Shown: positions 1 to 8,151, counted from the first letter of the stretch. The stretch: 64,000 bases of DNA from Rhodocyclales bacterium (GCA_016177805.1 JACOUN010000014.1:34555-98554); one strand, 5' to 3'. Notes: generated by a model from the letters alone, not told the origin. A program made the numbers and translations.

Positions 1-755
1 TCGGGACTTGCCACCGGCGCGAGACTGAAGGCGTGTCGCACTTGCGCGGTGGCGAGCAATTGCGCGGTGTTGTGGTACACCCAGGCGTCGTCGCGCCGCG
101 CGAACGGACGGTCGAACTCGACCTGCCACACGATGCGCCCCGGAGCATGCTCCGGGGCGCTCATCAGCAGAATGCGCTGACTCAGGCGTACCGCTTCCAT
201 CAAGTCATGCGTGACCATCAGCACCGCCGTGCGGCGCGTCGTGGCGTATTCCAGCAACAGCGCGTGCAGTTCCGCCTTGAGGCCGATGTCGAGCGCCGAG
301 AACGGTTCATCGAGCAGCAGCAGATCGGGCGCCACGGCGAACGCGCGGGCCAGCGCGATGCGGCTTTGCATGCCGCCGGAGAGTTGGTGCGGGTATTTGT
401 CCAGATCGTCCCCGGCCAGCCCCATCCGCAGCGCCAGTTCGCGCGCATGCCGCGCCCGTTCGCCCGCCGGGGTGCCAAGCGCCTTGAGTCCCAGGGCGAT
501 GTTGTCGAGCGCACTCTTCCACGGCAGCAGGCGCGGCTGCTGGAAGACGCAGGCGGTGCGCTCAAAACCGCTGTTGATCCCGCCGGTTGTAGGGGGCAAC
601 AACCCGGCGCACAGGTTGAGCAGGGTGGTTTTGCCGCAGCCGGACGGGCCGACCAGCGCCACCGACTCGCCCGCGCGCACTTGCAGGTCGATGTCCCGCA
701 GCACTTCGCTCACGCCGTAGCGCTGCGTCACCGTGCGCACTTCCAGCATGCTCAT
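1..755 (-). CDS. ABC transporter ATP-binding protein, nitrate/sulfonate/taurine type (3' end cut by window)
   Basis: This is the cytoplasmic ATPase of an importer that works with the permease and binding protein encoded upstream of it. Reading from the ATG at 755 the frame stays open to the window edge, so about 251 codons are visible and the C-terminus is missing. Walker A is GPSGCGKTT (residues 36-44), the Q-loop lies near FQQPRLLPW (71-79), the signature is LSGGMQ (125-130), Walker B is LLLLDEP (145-151) and the switch histidine is in VTHD (183). Its start overlaps the permease stop by four bases (ATGA), so the two are translationally coupled. The family (SsuB/TauB/NrtD-like) is clear; the substrate is not. 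A second in-frame ATG at 749 is possible. Confidence 0.9.
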   Translation of the reverse strand, partial: MSMLEVRTVTQRYGVSEVLRDIDLQVRAGESVALVGPSGCGKTTLLNLCAGLLPPTTGGINSGFERTACVFQQPRLLPWKSALDNIALGLKALGTPAGERARHARELALRMGLAGDDLDKYPHQLSGGMQSRIALARAFAVAPDLLLLDEPFSALDIGLKAELHALLLEYATTRRTAVLMVTHDLMEAVRLSQRILLMSAPEHAPGRIVWQVEFDRPFARRDDAWVYHNTAQLLATAQVRHAFSLAPVASP

Positions 756-1546
756 GTCGCCACCTGATCGCGCCAGCGTTCCACTTCGCGCTTGAGCGGT
801 TCCAGCAGCAAGTACTCGACCCCCAGCAGCAACGTCATGACCGCCGTGATCCAGGCCATCGTCGCGGCGCTGTCCAGGTGCGAGCGCGACACCGCCAGCG
901 CCGCGCCGACCCCGTCGCTGGTCGACAGCAGCTCGGCCATCACCGCGATCTTCCACGACATGCCCAGCGCCGCCGTCCAGGCTGGCAGCAGGTAGGAGAT
1001 CACGTGCGGCAGATATACATCGGTCAGCATCATGCGGCGCGGCACGCCGAACACGACGGCCATGTCGCGCAACTGGTTGTCCAGCGTGCGCGCGCCCTGC
1101 ATCGCGCCGAGAAACACCAGCGGAAAACAGGCGATGAACACGGTAAACACCGGCGTCGCATCACCCGCGCCGAACCACAGCAGGGCCAGCACCAGCCACG
1201 CGATGGGAGGGGTGCCCATCAGCACCGTGACGATGGGGCGCGAGGTCATCGAGGCGGTCACCGACAGGCCCGCGATCAAACCGAGCACGCTGCCGGCGAT
1301 GATCGATGCGGCGTAGCCGGTGAGCGCGCGGCGCGCGGTGGCTGCCAGCTCGGGCCACGCCGCGCCGCTGGCAATCAGCTCCGCCAGCGTGCGCAGCGCC
1401 TCGACCGGGGCGGGCAATACCAGCGCGCCGAACACCTGACTGCCCCATTCCCACAGCGCGACCAGCATCAGCAGACTCGCCATCGCCCCCCAGCCGCTCC
1501 ACAGGTAGGCCGGGATGCCAACGAGCCAGGCGCGCAGCAGCTTCAT
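752..1546 (-). CDS. ABC transporter permease, NitT/TauT/ThiX type
   Basis: Inner-membrane permease of 264 residues, the usual size for the SsuC/TauC/ThiX family. About six hydrophobic segments are visible, beginning near residues 20-40. The cytoplasmic-loop region that contacts the ATPase is recognisable around the GVPRRMMLTDVYLPH stretch. It sits between the binding protein and the ATPase and overlaps both by four bases (ATGA at 1543-1546 and at 752-755). That places the three proteins in one complex. The sequence alone does not name the substrate; thiamine precursors, sulfonates or a metal chelate are all possible. Confidence 0.88.
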   Translation of the reverse strand: MKLLRAWLVGIPAYLWSGWGAMASLLMLVALWEWGSQVFGALVLPAPVEALRTLAELIASGAAWPELAATARRALTGYAASIIAGSVLGLIAGLSVTASMTSRPIVTVLMGTPPIAWLVLALLWFGAGDATPVFTVFIACFPLVFLGAMQGARTLDNQLRDMAVVFGVPRRMMLTDVYLPHVISYLLPAWTAALGMSWKIAVMAELLSTSDGVGAALAVSRSHLDSAATMAWITAVMTLLLGVEYLLLEPLKREVERWRDQVAT

Positions 1547-2559
1547 TGGCGGAGCTGCCCGGTGGTCAGTGGCGCATCCGCCGTGAAGTAGAAGTCGTCA
1601 CCGGGCAGCTTGCCGCCGACCACCGCCGGGGTGCTGGCGAGCAGATGGCCGAAGAAGAACTCCAGCTCGGGCCGCGCTTCCACTGCCGCAACGCTTTCGA
1701 GACGGCTGACCGCGATCGAATCCGCCACTGCTTCGGGGGTGAGCAGATCGACGTGGCGGGCCACCATCTCGCCGCACGCGGCGGCGTTGTCGAGGCACCA
1801 CTGCAGCGAGCGCGCATAGACGGTGGCGATCCTGCGCCCCAGTTCCGGGTTGTCGGCGAGCGCGCCGCGCAGCGTGATGCCGGCTTGCGGAATGCGCGCC
1901 TCGCGCTGGAACAAGCGTCCCCACTCCTGTTGCAGATCGACGCTGCGATGCAGCTCCGGCGCGATCAGGCTGACCGGGAAGGAATGCGTCTTGCGCAGTG
2001 CCATCGACAGTGCCGGTTCGGCCAGCAGGGCGTGGTCGACCCGGCGCGTGATCAGCAACTGCATTGCGTCGAGCGGGCTGGCGACGTAGCGCAGCTTGAA
2101 GTCACGCTTCACGTCCAGCCCCTGCTGGTGTGCCAGCAGCGAGAACACGATGTCGGGCATGTCGGCGCGGAACGGCATCGCGATCTCCTTGCCCTTGAAG
2201 TCGGCCAGCGTTTTCAAGGTCGCGTCGCGCGACACCATCCACAGCATGCCCCACGCCGACACGTTGAGCAGCTTGAGCTTGACCCCCCGGTTGTACAGGT
2301 TGGCGGCGACGTTGGTCGGCATCGCGATCACGTCGCCGCCGCCCTCCAGCGCCAGTACCCGCAACTGGTCCGGGTCGCGCCACGCGACGAACTCGACCTT
2401 GTCCGCGACATCGGCCAGCGCGCCGCTCTCCACCATGTGGATGAGCGGGTTGGACACCGCCGCATAGGGGCCGGCCAGCACCAGCCGGGGCAGCTTTTCC
2501 GCGTGGGCGCTGGTGGCGAGCAACAGCCCCAGACACAGGGCAAGCAGGGCGCGCTTCAT
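1543..2559 (-). CDS. Periplasmic substrate-binding protein of the ABC importer (NMT1/TauA-like)
   Basis: 338 residues with a clear Sec signal peptide (MKRALLALCLGLLLATSAHA, cleavage near residue 20). The rest resembles bilobal NitT/TauT/NMT1-type receptors: the N-lobe starts LPRLVLAGPYAAVSNPLIH and a later segment carries MPTNVAANLYNRGVKL. I chose the ATG at 2559 because it precedes the signal peptide exactly; a longer upstream frame has no protein-like composition. The start touches the stop of the TonB receptor (TGATG), so receptor and binding protein form one operon. That suggests a single nutrient passed from outer membrane to periplasm to cytoplasm. Confidence 0.85.
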   Translation of the reverse strand: MKRALLALCLGLLLATSAHAEKLPRLVLAGPYAAVSNPLIHMVESGALADVADKVEFVAWRDPDQLRVLALEGGGDVIAMPTNVAANLYNRGVKLKLLNVSAWGMLWMVSRDATLKTLADFKGKEIAMPFRADMPDIVFSLLAHQQGLDVKRDFKLRYVASPLDAMQLLITRRVDHALLAEPALSMALRKTHSFPVSLIAPELHRSVDLQQEWGRLFQREARIPQAGITLRGALADNPELGRRIATVYARSLQWCLDNAAACGEMVARHVDLLTPEAVADSIAVSRLESVAAVEARPELEFFFGHLLASTPAVVGGKLPGDDFYFTADAPLTTGQLRQ

Positions 2560-4598
2560 CAGAATGCCGCCGTGTAGGCGAGGGTGAAGCTGCGCCCGGC
2601 CGCGTCGATCTCCTGCCCCGACACGCCTTCGGCCAGGTGCTCGTGGTAGGCCTTGTCGGCGATGTTGTTCGCCGCGAAGCGCACGCTTTGCTTGCTCCAG
2701 CGGTAGGTCACCCCCAGATCGGCGGTGGTGAAGCCGGGGGTGGCGTCCTCGGTGCCGCGCGAGAACACCGTCGCGACCCGTCCCTGCCGCGCCACGTGGC
2801 GCACGGTCGCATCGGCGGTCCAGCCCTCGGCGATACGGCCTTCCCAACCCAGCGAGAGTTCATCCGCCGGCATCTGGAACAGCGGCTCGTCCAGGTCGTC
2901 GTTGTCGCCGCGCACCCGCGAGTAACCGGCGTTGAACCATTGCCCGGCGGCGAATTGCCAGCGCGCCTGCGCTTCGATGCCGGTCAGCGTCACGCGCCCG
3001 AGGTTGACGGTCTGCTTGACCGGCGAGCCGTTGATGATCGCGCCGGTCACCTGGCCAGTGATGTAGTCGGTGATGCGGCTGCGCCATGCGGCCAGCGAAT
3101 AGCTGAAGGTGTCGCTCGCGCCCTTCAGGCCCAGCTCGAACTGGGTCGCGATCTCCGGCTTGATCTGCGGATTGCCGAGGTAATGGAAGCCATCGCCACG
3201 CGGCGACGACTCGTAGCGCTCGCGCATCTCGCCGGCGCGGAAAGCGCGCGACAGGTTCGCATACGGACGCAGCAACGGCGACACCTCGTAGATCGCGCCG
3301 AGGCTGCCGGAGACGGCGCTGTCGCTGCGGTCCAGCCCGGTCGTGACCGCGCCGACTGCATCGGCCGACCCCTTCACCCGGTCGTGGCGCAGCCCCGCGA
3401 GGATGCCCAGCTTGCCCAGACGCATGTCGTCCTGAACGTAGAACCCCAGCGCTTCCATTTGCCCGTTGTCGAACGGGTCATTGCGCACGCGCGGCGACAT
3501 CGGCGTCGGCGAGGCCAGGTAGCGCTCGGGCGAGGCCTGCATGCTCCACGCGTTGATGCCGAACGACAGCAGGTGCTCGGGGTGCGCCAGCCAGTCGGCG
3601 CGCGCGTCGATGCCGGTGGTGTCGAAGCTGACCTTGCTGCGGCCCACGTCGCGTTGCAGCTTGTTGGCCTGCGAATAGATCTGGCGCTGCATCTCCTGGC
3701 GGTACACGCGCACGTCCAGGTTGAGCGGGGCGTCGCCCGAGCCCTTGCGCGCGTAGCCGACCTCGGCCAGCACCCGCGTCTGCTCGGGCGAATGCACGGT
3801 GGTGCTGCCGACCATCGGGCTCGGGTGCGGGCGCGTGGAGCCGGGGTACCACACGTCCTTGTCGGTGTGCTGTTGCAGCGACACGCGCAACTGCTGCGCC
3901 TCGTCGATGCGGAAGCGGTACTGGCCGATGAAACTGTCGGAGTCGTAACCGGTGTCGTCCACCCGGCCGGACGGCGCCTCGTAGTCGTCGATGCGTGCCA
4001 GCGACGCCCCCAGCATCAACGCATGGTCGTCACTGCCGGCCTGCAGCACCGCAGTGCCGCGCACGCCGCGACTGGCACTGTCGTAGCTCGCCGCCACCGA
4101 ACCGCCCACGCCGACGCCAAAACGCGCCTGCGGCAGCAGCACGTTGATCGCCCCACCCAACGCACCGGTGCCGTACAACACCGAAGCCGGCCCCTTCACC
4201 ACCTCGACCCGCTCGGCCAGCCCCAACGACATGAACGACGCAATCGCCCCCGCCGGCTGCGCCGAATTCAGGCGCATGCCATCGACCAGCAGCACCACGC
4301 TCTCCTTCTTCATCCCACGGATCACCGGGTTCTGCCCCTGCGCGCCATCACTCGCCACCGCCAGACCCGGCTTGCCACGCAACGCCTCACCGACGTTGCT
4401 GGCCCCCCGCGCGCGCAACTCGTCAGCACCAACCACCGTGGTCGCCGCCGGAGTCTCCAGTTCATCGGCGGCATAGCCCTTGGCCGTGACGGTGACTGAT
4501 GACAAGGTCTGTTCCTGGGCGTGGGTAGCGCTGGAGAGTGCCGTGAGCGCGGCCAGGATGGACAGGGTCAGCGGGGTGAAGCGAAGTGCGGACGACAT
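2559..4598 (-). CDS. TonB-dependent outer-membrane receptor
   Basis: 679 residues. A signal peptide (MSSALRFTPLTLSILAALTA, ending near THAQ) is followed by a TonB-box-like SSVTVTAKG. The plug domain contains NPVIRGMKKESVVLLVDGM and VEVVKGPASVLYGTGALGG. A long beta-barrel follows and ends in an aromatic residue (FTLAYTAAF), as expected for outer-membrane assembly. The start at 4598 is set by the signal peptide and a GGAGAA ribosome-binding site; an upstream extension of the frame is not protein-like. It is the first gene of an operon with an ABC importer. Family resemblance is to siderophore, haem or metal-chelate receptors, but the ligand is unknown. Confidence 0.92.
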   Translation of the reverse strand: MSSALRFTPLTLSILAALTALSSATHAQEQTLSSVTVTAKGYAADELETPAATTVVGADELRARGASNVGEALRGKPGLAVASDGAQGQNPVIRGMKKESVVLLVDGMRLNSAQPAGAIASFMSLGLAERVEVVKGPASVLYGTGALGGAINVLLPQARFGVGVGGSVAASYDSASRGVRGTAVLQAGSDDHALMLGASLARIDDYEAPSGRVDDTGYDSDSFIGQYRFRIDEAQQLRVSLQQHTDKDVWYPGSTRPHPSPMVGSTTVHSPEQTRVLAEVGYARKGSGDAPLNLDVRVYRQEMQRQIYSQANKLQRDVGRSKVSFDTTGIDARADWLAHPEHLLSFGINAWSMQASPERYLASPTPMSPRVRNDPFDNGQMEALGFYVQDDMRLGKLGILAGLRHDRVKGSADAVGAVTTGLDRSDSAVSGSLGAIYEVSPLLRPYANLSRAFRAGEMRERYESSPRGDGFHYLGNPQIKPEIATQFELGLKGASDTFSYSLAAWRSRITDYITGQVTGAIINGSPVKQTVNLGRVTLTGIEAQARWQFAAGQWFNAGYSRVRGDNDDLDEPLFQMPADELSLGWEGRIAEGWTADATVRHVARQGRVATVFSRGTEDATPGFTTADLGVTYRWSKQSVRFAANNIADKAYHEHLAEGVSGQEIDAAGRSFTLAYTAAF

Positions 4599-5075
4599 GG
4601 AATTCTCCGGGTGGACATGAGGTGGAAGTCGGAATTCAGCGGCAAGACGACGCGGGCATACCCGCGTGCAGTGGAGCAAACACCCACGAGCGGGCAATGC
4701 AAGGGAAAGCGGATACGAGGAGCGGCGGGCGGCGGCCGGGCAGGGCGGGAAAGCGCTTGAACACCATGTACACACCTTGATCGAGTCATCCAGTACAACT
4801 GGCTGGCTGGTCCGGTGGTACGGACTGGCTGGCTTGATACGCCGGAAGTTCCGGCATGCCTGGCAAGCGGCAGGGGCCGGGGCGGATCTACAATCTGATA
4901 CAACTGAGAACGCTTCGCATTCTCGTATAGATATCAATTCCGGTCAAGCCAGCTCATGATCTGGAGGGGGGTCACACCGCCGGCGTAGGGATCGGCCAAG
5001 AGCGGCGATCCATAACGGTCAGGAGCGGGCGCAACGAGTGGTTTCCGAAAACGGCCGTTCGATAATGAACCGATC
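4599..5075. other. Receptor leader and junction with the relic integron
   Basis: This 477-base stretch has no convincing complete gene. On the minus strand it is the long leader of the TonB receptor. It holds a perfect 7-bp palindrome (GCCGGAA/TTCCGGC, 4841-4855) and paired CTGGCTGG repeats at about 4803-4833. I found no recognisable cobalamin or thiamine riboswitch core. From 5128 down to a stop at 4934 one minus-strand frame is open without a start codon and reads like protein (for example PLLADPYAGGVTPLQIMSW). It may be the tail of a gene fused to the broken integrase, but I cannot name it. Confidence 0.4.
4906..4924. promoter_or_regulatory. Fur-box-like palindrome upstream of the TonB receptor
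   Basis: A 19-bp imperfect palindrome, GAGAACGCTTCGCATTCTC (8-bp arms with one mismatch). Its minus-strand form matches the classical Fur consensus at 13 of 19 positions by my count. It lies about 308 bases upstream of the receptor start, which would imply a long leader. Iron or metal control of the operon is an inference. Confidence 0.4.
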
Positions 5076-5415
5076 TCAGGCTTGCGCGAGTTGTCCGCGC
5101 AGGGCGGGTGCGAGGCGTTCAGGCACCGTCAGCGCCCGATCCTTCGAGCCCTTGCCCTCCCGCACGATGATAGTCGCGTGATCGAAGTCCAGGTCTTTGA
5201 CCCGCAGTTGCAGGCCCTCGCTGATCCGCATGTTCGCCCTCCAGAAAGCCAAGGATGCGAACAACCTCGTCCGGGATCAGCACGACAGGCAAGCGGCGCG
5301 ACGGCCGAAGTCGGCCGATCTCTCGCAGCCAGGGCAAATCCACGCACAACACCTTGCCATAGAAGAACAGCAAGGCGGCCAGCGCCTGCGCCGCGCTGTC
5401 GGGATGGGCCGCCAT
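5076..5415 (-). pseudogene. intI: Integron integrase relic (deleted, frameshifted, truncated at both ends)
   Basis: Two minus-strand frames together spell the middle of an integron tyrosine recombinase. The first (5415 to about 5235) contains [31 protein letters not shown] and [14 protein letters not shown]. The second (5234 to 5076) contains [18 protein letters not shown] and [14 protein letters not shown]. From memory of IntI1 about eleven residues (RLFAQLLYGTG) belong between EGEH and MRIS. Here CAT and ATG are fused as CATG, which implies a 35-base deletion and a frameshift. The N-terminal third and everything after LRGQLAQA, including the catalytic His/Arg/Tyr residues, are missing. The first catalytic arginine (in MRISEG) remains. 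It cannot be active. It points away from the cassette array, as in a normal integron. Confidence 0.85.
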
Positions 5416-5675
5416 GAACGCTCACGCGGTCTGCCCCGATCCCTGCTGATGCAACGTCCGCACCGGCAGGCCGTGGCACGCCCCGCGTGTGGCGAGCGTG
5501 ACCGACACCGCACGCCACACGCTCGGTCGGCACCCGAGCGCCGCCGATGACAGCGATGGTCGCGAGCGGTTCGCCGGGACAGGCCACTTGCTGATGACCC
5601 GATCGTGTCCCGCACTATCCAATGTGGATGGCGCGCGCGTAGAATCCCCAACATCACCGCCTGAGCGGCGGTTCA
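5416..5675. other. Former integrase start/attI region; no supported gene
   Basis: In an intact integron this interval would hold the integrase N-terminus and the attI site. I find neither. Minus-strand frames are open here but do not resemble an integrase, and I see no GTTRRRY core that clearly marks attI. It may be a small cassette whose attC is the next feature, or sequence brought in when the integrase was truncated. Confidence 0.35.
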
Positions 5676-5758
5676 GTTCAACAAGGCTTATCCCTCGCGG
5701 CATGCGCCCGAGCACTGAACGGCGCTGGTGGCGCGAGGGATAAGCCTGTTCGTTATGT
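5676..5758 (+). repeat. attC-like recombination site 1
   Basis: The 5' core GTTCAAC (5676-5682) fits RYYYAAC. The perfect 16-bp inverted repeat has arms at 5684-5699 and 5732-5747 (AGGCTTATCCCTCGCG and its complement) around a 32-base loop. The 3' core GTTATGT is at 5752-5758. Size and architecture are those of chromosomal-integron attC sites, and it directly precedes the first cassette gene. Confidence 0.8.
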
Positions 5759-5797
5759 GTTGCCGTCGCAACGCTTATCAATGTATGGAGAATTCGC

Positions 5798-6511
5798 TTG
5801 GCAAGCGGTGAACTGGTAGAGATGTCGGATCCCCGAGTACGGGGGGTACATATTGCGGATTGCGGCGAACCTCTCGTTGACGCAGCAAGCAGCGGTCTAA
5901 TCACCTATGGCCCCCCGCCTGAGAGTCCAGAGACGGCACCGTTTTACCGACTATTGCGAGAAGGCGTCGTAGCTAGGCTTGAGAAGGCCCAGCAGAGACT
6001 TCCTCCTGGCCTGCAGCTTCGTTTATATGAAGGCTATAGGAATCCCAAGATTCAACAAATGCTCTTTGATGGGCAACTTCGAAGAATGAAAAAGGAAAAC
6101 CCCTCACGGGATACATCTTGGTGTTATGCCCAAGCAGCAAAGCTCGCCTCGCCACTACGAACGTTAGAGGGTGTCCGGATTGTTCCGCCACACAGTACCG
6201 GCGGCGCAGTCGACATTGAAATAGTCAATAGCGACGGTATTCCTCTGGACTTTGGTATGGAGCTGAGCGACTGGGATGTTGTTCCGCCCGACCTGTGCGC
6301 TACGCGGTTCGATGAAATCACGGATGCGGCAGCGAACAATAGACAGCTCTTGGTGGAGACATTAGTTGCGGAAGGATTCGTCAACTACCCCAGAGAATGG
6401 TGGCACTTCTCTTATGGAGATCAGTACTGGGCGTTCTCCACCGCTAGCGCCCAAGCGCTGTATGGGACTGTCCAGGAGTCGATCATCGATGGGGGCATAG
6501 TGCCCACCTAA
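5798..6511 (+). CDS. VanX/DdpX-type D-Ala-D-Ala dipeptidase (M15D) carried on a cassette
   Basis: 237 residues. The zinc dipeptidase signature is complete: arginine in EGYRNPKIQQ (R81), HSTGGAVDIE with H132 and D139 seven residues apart, and PREWWHFSYGD with E200 and H203. The spacings equal those of VanX (H116/D123, E181/H184). Known family members cut D-alanyl-D-alanine; in this family that supports peptidoglycan recycling or, with vanH/vanA, glycopeptide resistance. Neither partner is present. There is no signal peptide, so it should be cytoplasmic. I keep the TTG start at 5798 because GGAG lies eight bases upstream; ATG 5822 is the alternative. The stop codon lies inside the following attC core, typical of a cassette gene. 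Confidence 0.82.
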   Translation: MASGELVEMSDPRVRGVHIADCGEPLVDAASSGLITYGPPPESPETAPFYRLLREGVVARLEKAQQRLPPGLQLRLYEGYRNPKIQQMLFDGQLRRMKKENPSRDTSWCYAQAAKLASPLRTLEGVRIVPPHSTGGAVDIEIVNSDGIPLDFGMELSDWDVVPPDLCATRFDEITDAAANNRQLLVETLVAEGFVNYPREWWHFSYGDQYWAFSTASAQALYGTVQESIIDGGIVPT

Positions 6512-6571
6512 TCGTCATTCCACAGGGCCTGCGCGAAATGCCGCGCAGGCCGTTGAATTCAAACGTTCGGC
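6506..6571 (+). repeat. attC-like recombination site 2
   Basis: Degenerate 5' core ACCTAAT (6506-6512), a perfect 10-bp stem GGCCTGCGCG/CGCGCAGGCC (6526-6535 and 6542-6551) with a 6-base loop, and 3' core GTTCGGC (6565-6571). The flanks TCATTC and GAATTCAAACG resemble the asymmetric L-boxes of class 1 attC sites. It separates the dipeptidase and signal-peptidase cassettes. Confidence 0.7.
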
Positions 6572-6591
6572 ATCACAGGGAGCCCCCGCTT

Positions 6592-7503
6592 ATGAATAGT
6601 CGCCCGAAGAAATGGATCGCGGTGCTATTGAGTTTGTTAGGCCAGCCACTCGCCATGCTGTACGTTGCACGTCCTGGCTGGGCGCTACTGTATTTTCTCT
6701 TGGCGGTGGCGGTGGGGTTCGCTGAGTTCTTCTATATCCGCCAACTTCCATCGCTTGCATTACTGTCGCTGGCAGTTCCGGTCATTTGTGCCATTCACGT
6801 CTACCGACTTGCGAGTCGCTTCCCCGACGATGGCGTCAGGCCTTGGTATAGCAGGTGGTACGGCCTGCTTTCCACATTCGCCCTGCTGTCCATGGTCGCA
6901 ATTCTTCTCCGGTCGTTCGTGGTCGAGTCCTTCCGGTTTCCCTCTGGCTCCATGATCCCAACGATTGCAGTCGGTGACTACCTGCTTGCCAAGAAATGGG
7001 GCTATGGGCATTACGGAACATTCGGCCTCACGCTACTCCATCGTCCGATTTCCTCACCACTCAACCGGGGCGACATCATCATCTTCGACTATCCGCTAGA
7101 TCCGAAGACGCAATACGCGAAGCGCCTCATTGGGCTCCCTGGGGACAAGATCACGTATCGCAGCCAGAAACTTTCCGTCAACGGTGTTGAAGTGGCACGT
7201 CGACAGGCTGAGGACTACATTGACCCCGCCATAAGCCAAAATACATTACGATTCGCGGAATCCTTGGACGGCCATGAGTACTCGGTCATTCTCGATCCTT
7301 CAATCCCGTTTGCTCCGCCAATGGAGCCGCGGTTCGTGGCAAGAGCCAACTGCTCTCCGTATTCCGACGGACTGACCTGCACCGTTCCCTCCGGCTACTA
7401 TTTCGTCCTCGGCGACAACCGCGACAACAGCCGAGACAGTCGCTCATGGGGGCTTGTGCCTTCGGACCACATTCTCGGCAAGGTATTCCACATCATTCGC
7501 TGA
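6592..7503 (+). CDS. lepB-like: Signal peptidase I (S26A, LepB family) as an integron cassette gene
   Basis: 303 residues. It is a membrane-anchored serine protease that cleaves Sec signal peptides on the outer face of the inner membrane. The N-terminal 110 residues hold about four hydrophobic segments. The catalytic serine is S120 in FPSGSMIPT, the general-base lysine K177 in YAKRLIGLPGD, and the conserved GDNRDNSRDSR box is at 274-284. All catalytic boxes are present, so it is probably active. I chose ATG 6592 (GGGAG nine bases upstream) over an in-frame upstream start that would begin inside the attC site. It is unlinked to lepA/rnc, the usual housekeeping context, and sits between two attC sites. 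It is therefore probably an extra, mobile copy; the housekeeping copy should be elsewhere. Confidence 0.88.
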   Translation: MNSRPKKWIAVLLSLLGQPLAMLYVARPGWALLYFLLAVAVGFAEFFYIRQLPSLALLSLAVPVICAIHVYRLASRFPDDGVRPWYSRWYGLLSTFALLSMVAILLRSFVVESFRFPSGSMIPTIAVGDYLLAKKWGYGHYGTFGLTLLHRPISSPLNRGDIIIFDYPLDPKTQYAKRLIGLPGDKITYRSQKLSVNGVEVARRQAEDYIDPAISQNTLRFAESLDGHEYSVILDPSIPFAPPMEPRFVARANCSPYSDGLTCTVPSGYYFVLGDNRDNSRDSRSWGLVPSDHILGKVFHIIR

Positions 7504-7525
7504 CTTGCCCGTGCAACCACATGAT

Positions 7526-7582
7526 GTCGAACGAGGCGCTCCAGCGGACTCGTAAACTCGCCGCTGAGCTATAGCGTTAGAC
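7526..7582 (+). repeat. attC-like recombination site 3
   Basis: 5' core GTCGAAC (7526-7532, one mismatch to RYYYAAC), inner stem CAGCGG/CCGCTG (7542-7547 and 7561-7566) extended by GCT/AGC with unpaired bases, and a perfect GTTRRRY core GTTAGAC (7576-7582). The 57-base length matches classical 59-base elements. Confidence 0.72.
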
Positions 7583-7603
7583 GGTACAACTTGGGAGATA
7601 CGA

Positions 7604-8137
7604 ATGAAATATGGTGTAACTATTGCGATAGCTTGTTCCGCACTTTGTTTTTGTGTTCCAAGCTACGCCGAAGATGTTGCTGGTTTTTCTTATCACGGAC
7701 TCAAATTAGGAATGAATGAAAAGCAGTTGGCTGAGAGCTTCCCGGAATTCAAATGCGATAGCGATCAATCCTCATCTGAGTTACGGCGGTGCAGTGCAAA
7801 ATTTGATACTTCGAAGCGCCCCGGAGTTTTTGAGCAACTGCGTGGCGGCGGTATCAACACGCTACTCACGTTCCATAATGACAAGCTTGTAAATATATCC
7901 ATTCCTGTTTTTGGCGAGTTATTTGAGCCAGGCTCGCTGCTCTTTGTCCAGCATTATGGGAAACCTCAGATGACTCGTAAGTTAATAAAGAACAACCATG
8001 GCAATGAAAAGGAGAACACAACTTTGCTTTGGGCGCAGGGAGCTGAATCCATTCTCTATTGGAAGATCGATGAAGATCGTTTTAATAAAGATAATATCGG
8101 CAACTACAGCAGAATCCTCTTTCTTCTGAAAGAGTGA
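7604..8137 (+). CDS. Secreted hypothetical protein (cassette gene)
   Basis: 177 residues, not recognised. A signal peptide (MKYGVTIAIACSALCFCVPSYA) predicts export. The mature part starts EDVAGFSYHGLKLGMNEKQL, which resembles the short repeat-like opening of small periplasmic proteins that begin with a GxxLGMs motif. Two cysteines (in FKCDSDQ and RRCSAKF) could form a disulfide. The gene is clearly more AT-rich than its housekeeping surroundings, which fits acquisition from another genome. GGGAG precedes the ATG. It lies alone between two attC sites, so neighbours say nothing about its job. Confidence 0.75.
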   Translation: MKYGVTIAIACSALCFCVPSYAEDVAGFSYHGLKLGMNEKQLAESFPEFKCDSDQSSSELRRCSAKFDTSKRPGVFEQLRGGGINTLLTFHNDKLVNISIPVFGELFEPGSLLFVQHYGKPQMTRKLIKNNHGNEKENTTLLWAQGAESILYWKIDEDRFNKDNIGNYSRILFLLKE

Positions 8138-8151
8138 TTGTGCGAGTACCC

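Noticed and set aside
2637..4499. Plus-strand open frame of about 620 codons antisense to the TonB receptor
   Set aside because: Repetitive His/Arg/Ala/Val composition with no motif; the receptor on the minus strand is well supported.
4599..4905. Riboswitch in the long leader of the TonB receptor
   Set aside because: No cobalamin, thiamine or other riboswitch core could be recognised; only short palindromes and direct repeats are present.
5422..5904. Minus-strand frame of 160 codons crossing the first attC
   Set aside because: It runs through the attC hairpin and into the dipeptidase gene, has no recognisable domain, and is antisense to a good cassette gene.
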